A stretch of DNA of 6,640 nt from an uncultured Selenomonadales bacterium (lineage in GTDB: Bacteria; Bacillota_C; Negativicutes; Selenomonadales; Selenomonadaceae): assembly GCA_947302675.1 (NCBI GenBank), contig CAMYWI010000077.1, forward strand, positions 1-6,640. Reading direction: 5' to 3'. Positions within the stretch are counted from its first letter, which is position 1, and each line of letters begins with the position of its first letter. Below the pieces are notes generated by a model. It was given only the letters and a program-made list of their open reading frames with translations. It was not told the origin of the DNA and did not search any database. The position numbers were made by a program, and so were the translations under genes. Below, piece after piece: positions 5,411 through 6,640 of this stretch.

Positions 5411-6640
5411 GATGCAAAAATATATCGCGGGCGTGCTCGTCTTGTGCGTGGCATTCTTCGGCTTGATGTTCGCCAGAGTCATTGCCAAGCCCGCTACAAA
5501 ATTTGAACTGGTTCCAATTCCAGAAGACCAGAAGTTAACGCGCATGGCTTACGAAAAAGCCTACCCGTTGCAATTCAACTCCTACAAAAGGACAATGGAA
5601 GGCGACCCCAGCCCGACAGGCTTTGGCGGCGCACAGGCGGGCAACTCCCACTTAATGGAACAGCCCGAACAAATTGAATTATTCAAAGGCTACAAGTTCT
5701 CGATTCAATACGACGACGATCGCGGGCATTGGTACGCCGGTCAAGATATTCTCGAATCACTCCGCCGCCCCGGTCAAAAAGGCTCCTGCATAACCTGCAA
5801 AGGCTCCTACATGTACGACGTTTATTTCAAGGAAAGCGGCTGGGATTATGCGTCGAAACCGTTTGACGAAGTAGCCGCTCCGATTAAAGACGACGAGTGG
5901 TTTGGCTGTTCAAGTTGCCACGATCCCGACACTATGCAACTTCGCGTTTACAATCAAGGCTTTGTCGAGTCAATGGAAGAAATGGGCGTTGACATAAGCC
6001 AGGCGACCCATAACGAAATGCGACTCTATGTCTGCGCACAGTGCCACAACGAATATTTCTTCACGGCGGAGGACGGGCGCGTTCACATGCCTTTTGCGAA
6101 CGGTCTCGACCCCGAAGCCGAGTACAAATATTATCATGACGGACATTCCAAAGGCTTCACGGGCGACTGGACGCACCCTGACAGCGGCGCACGCATGTTG
6201 AAAGTTCAGCACCCCGACTTCGAGGTTTGGACTGATTCAATCCACGCGCTTAACGGCGTCACCTGCGTTGATTGCCATATGCCTTACATGCGTCAAGACG
6301 GCGTCAAGTACACCTCGCACTGGATGACTAACCCGCTTAAGCATTACGAATCGGCTTGCTCGAAGTGCCACGACGAATCCTACGAGACAATGCTCCACCG
6401 CGTGCAGACGATTAACAACAATACCTTTAAACTTTTGCGCATGGCTGGTGAAACGACCGCCCGCGCTCACAAAACTATCAAAGCCGCTCACCTTGCAGGC
6501 GCGACCGACGAACAGCTTGCTGAATCTCGTCAACTCGTCCGCGAGGCTCAGTGGTATTGGGATTGGGTCAGTGCCGAAAGTTCAATGGGTTTCCACAATC
6601 CCGATAAGTGCATGAGAGCACTCGGCATTTCCCTTGACGC
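5403..6640 (+). CDS. nrfA: Cytochrome c nitrite reductase NrfA (ammonia-forming), 3' end cut by the window
   Basis: NrfA reduces nitrite to ammonium with six electrons outside the cytoplasmic membrane. About 412 codons are present with no stop before the edge; the family is usually about 430-500 aa, so only the tail is missing. An N-terminal hydrophobic segment (about 7-28) is a signal or anchor. Five heme sites are visible: the catalytic CITCK (129-133) and four CxxCH at 169, 211, 288 and 319. Catalytic residues can be placed by motif: R121 (ESLR), Y218 (CHNEY) and H270 (KVQH). E217, K267 and Q269 match the calcium site, pointing to the Ca-dependent class. H109, H281, H306 and H398 are candidate distal heme ligands. 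I prefer TTG at 5403 (RBS 7 nt upstream, coupled to nrfH) over ATG at 5412. The CxxCK heme normally needs a suitable lyase; ccmF nearby is a candidate. Confidence 0.95.
   Translation, partial: MSKMQKYIAGVLVLCVAFFGLMFARVIAKPATKFELVPIPEDQKLTRMAYEKAYPLQFNSYKRTMEGDPSPTGFGGAQAGNSHLMEQPEQIELFKGYKFSIQYDDDRGHWYAGQDILESLRRPGQKGSCITCKGSYMYDVYFKESGWDYASKPFDEVAAPIKDDEWFGCSSCHDPDTMQLRVYNQGFVESMEEMGVDISQATHNEMRLYVCAQCHNEYFFTAEDGRVHMPFANGLDPEAEYKYYHDGHSKGFTGDWTHPDSGARMLKVQHPDFEVWTDSIHALNGVTCVDCHMPYMRQDGVKYTSHWMTNPLKHYESACSKCHDESYETMLHRVQTINNNTFKLLRMAGETTARAHKTIKAAHLAGATDEQLAESRQLVREAQWYWDWVSAESSMGFHNPDKCMRALGISLD

Noticed and set aside
5433..5450. Lipoprotein signal at Cys15 of NrfA
   Set aside because: The residue before the Cys is Leu rather than Gly, Ala or Ser, so it does not meet the lipobox pattern. 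The Cys is simply in the hydrophobic signal segment.
5102..5545. Minus-strand ORF of 147 aa opposite nrfH and nrfA
   Set aside because: It is a shadow of two clear multiheme cytochrome genes. No RBS or family features, and it spans the nrfH-nrfA boundary.
5924..5960. Apparent loss of a conserved Arg in NrfA (LRVYNQ where many homologues have LRxTRP)
   Set aside because: By counting back from the CxxCK lysine, the catalytic arginine is the one in the ESLR motif before the CITCK heme site (R121), which is intact. The LRVYNQ change lies elsewhere.

Overview
The window fits a chromosomal segment of an anaerobic bacterium with an outer membrane or at least a periplasm-like compartment. It carries a cytochrome c maturation (Ccm) pair and a menaquinol-dependent, ammonifying nitrite reductase (NrfHA), next to a divergent oligopeptide/dipeptide-type ABC transporter operon. 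The Cys-type CcmE (CxxxY instead of HxxxY) is known from sulfate-reducing deltaproteobacteria, archaea and some other anaerobes. NrfHA of this kind is found in Desulfovibrio-like bacteria and in diderm Firmicutes (Negativicutes). I lean towards Negativicutes or a deltaproteobacterium, with low confidence; nothing in the window is taxonomically decisive. Base composition is intermediate and codon use looks even across the genes, so I see no sign of recent transfer of any one gene.

Layout, left to right. Positions 1-2128 hold a leftward (minus-strand) operon: oppB-like permease (2128-1187), oppC-like permease (1184-213), then, after a 155-nt spacer full of hairpins, the first 19 codons of an ATPase subunit (oppD-like, 57 to beyond the left edge). 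A good sigma-70-type promoter (TTGACT, 17 nt, TATATT on the minus strand) lies just upstream of oppB. Positions 2129-2296 are the divergent promoter region; an extended -10 element (TGATATAAT) faces right. Positions 2297-4726 hold ccmE and ccmF, separated by a 117-nt spacer that carries a degenerate second copy of the ccmE end/ccmF start junction. Positions 4727-4930 are a structured intergenic region that shares sequence blocks with the spacer between oppC and oppD. Positions 4931-6640 hold nrfH (complete) and nrfA (cut by the right edge at about codon 412), translationally overlapping.

How the genes fit together: CcmE carries heme covalently in the periplasm and CcmF is the membrane subunit of the heme ligation step. 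NrfH (four hemes) and NrfA (five hemes, one on the special CxxCK site) are heavy users of that machinery. NrfH draws electrons from menaquinol and passes them to NrfA, which reduces nitrite to ammonium. No ccmA, B, C, G or H lies in the window. The peptide transporter is probably functionally unrelated.

The points most worth a second look are the Cys-type CcmE, the duplicated ccmE/ccmF junction in which both base differences inside the coding part are synonymous, and a two-copy family of modular hairpin-rich intergenic elements. I did not find a clearly novel multi-gene system.
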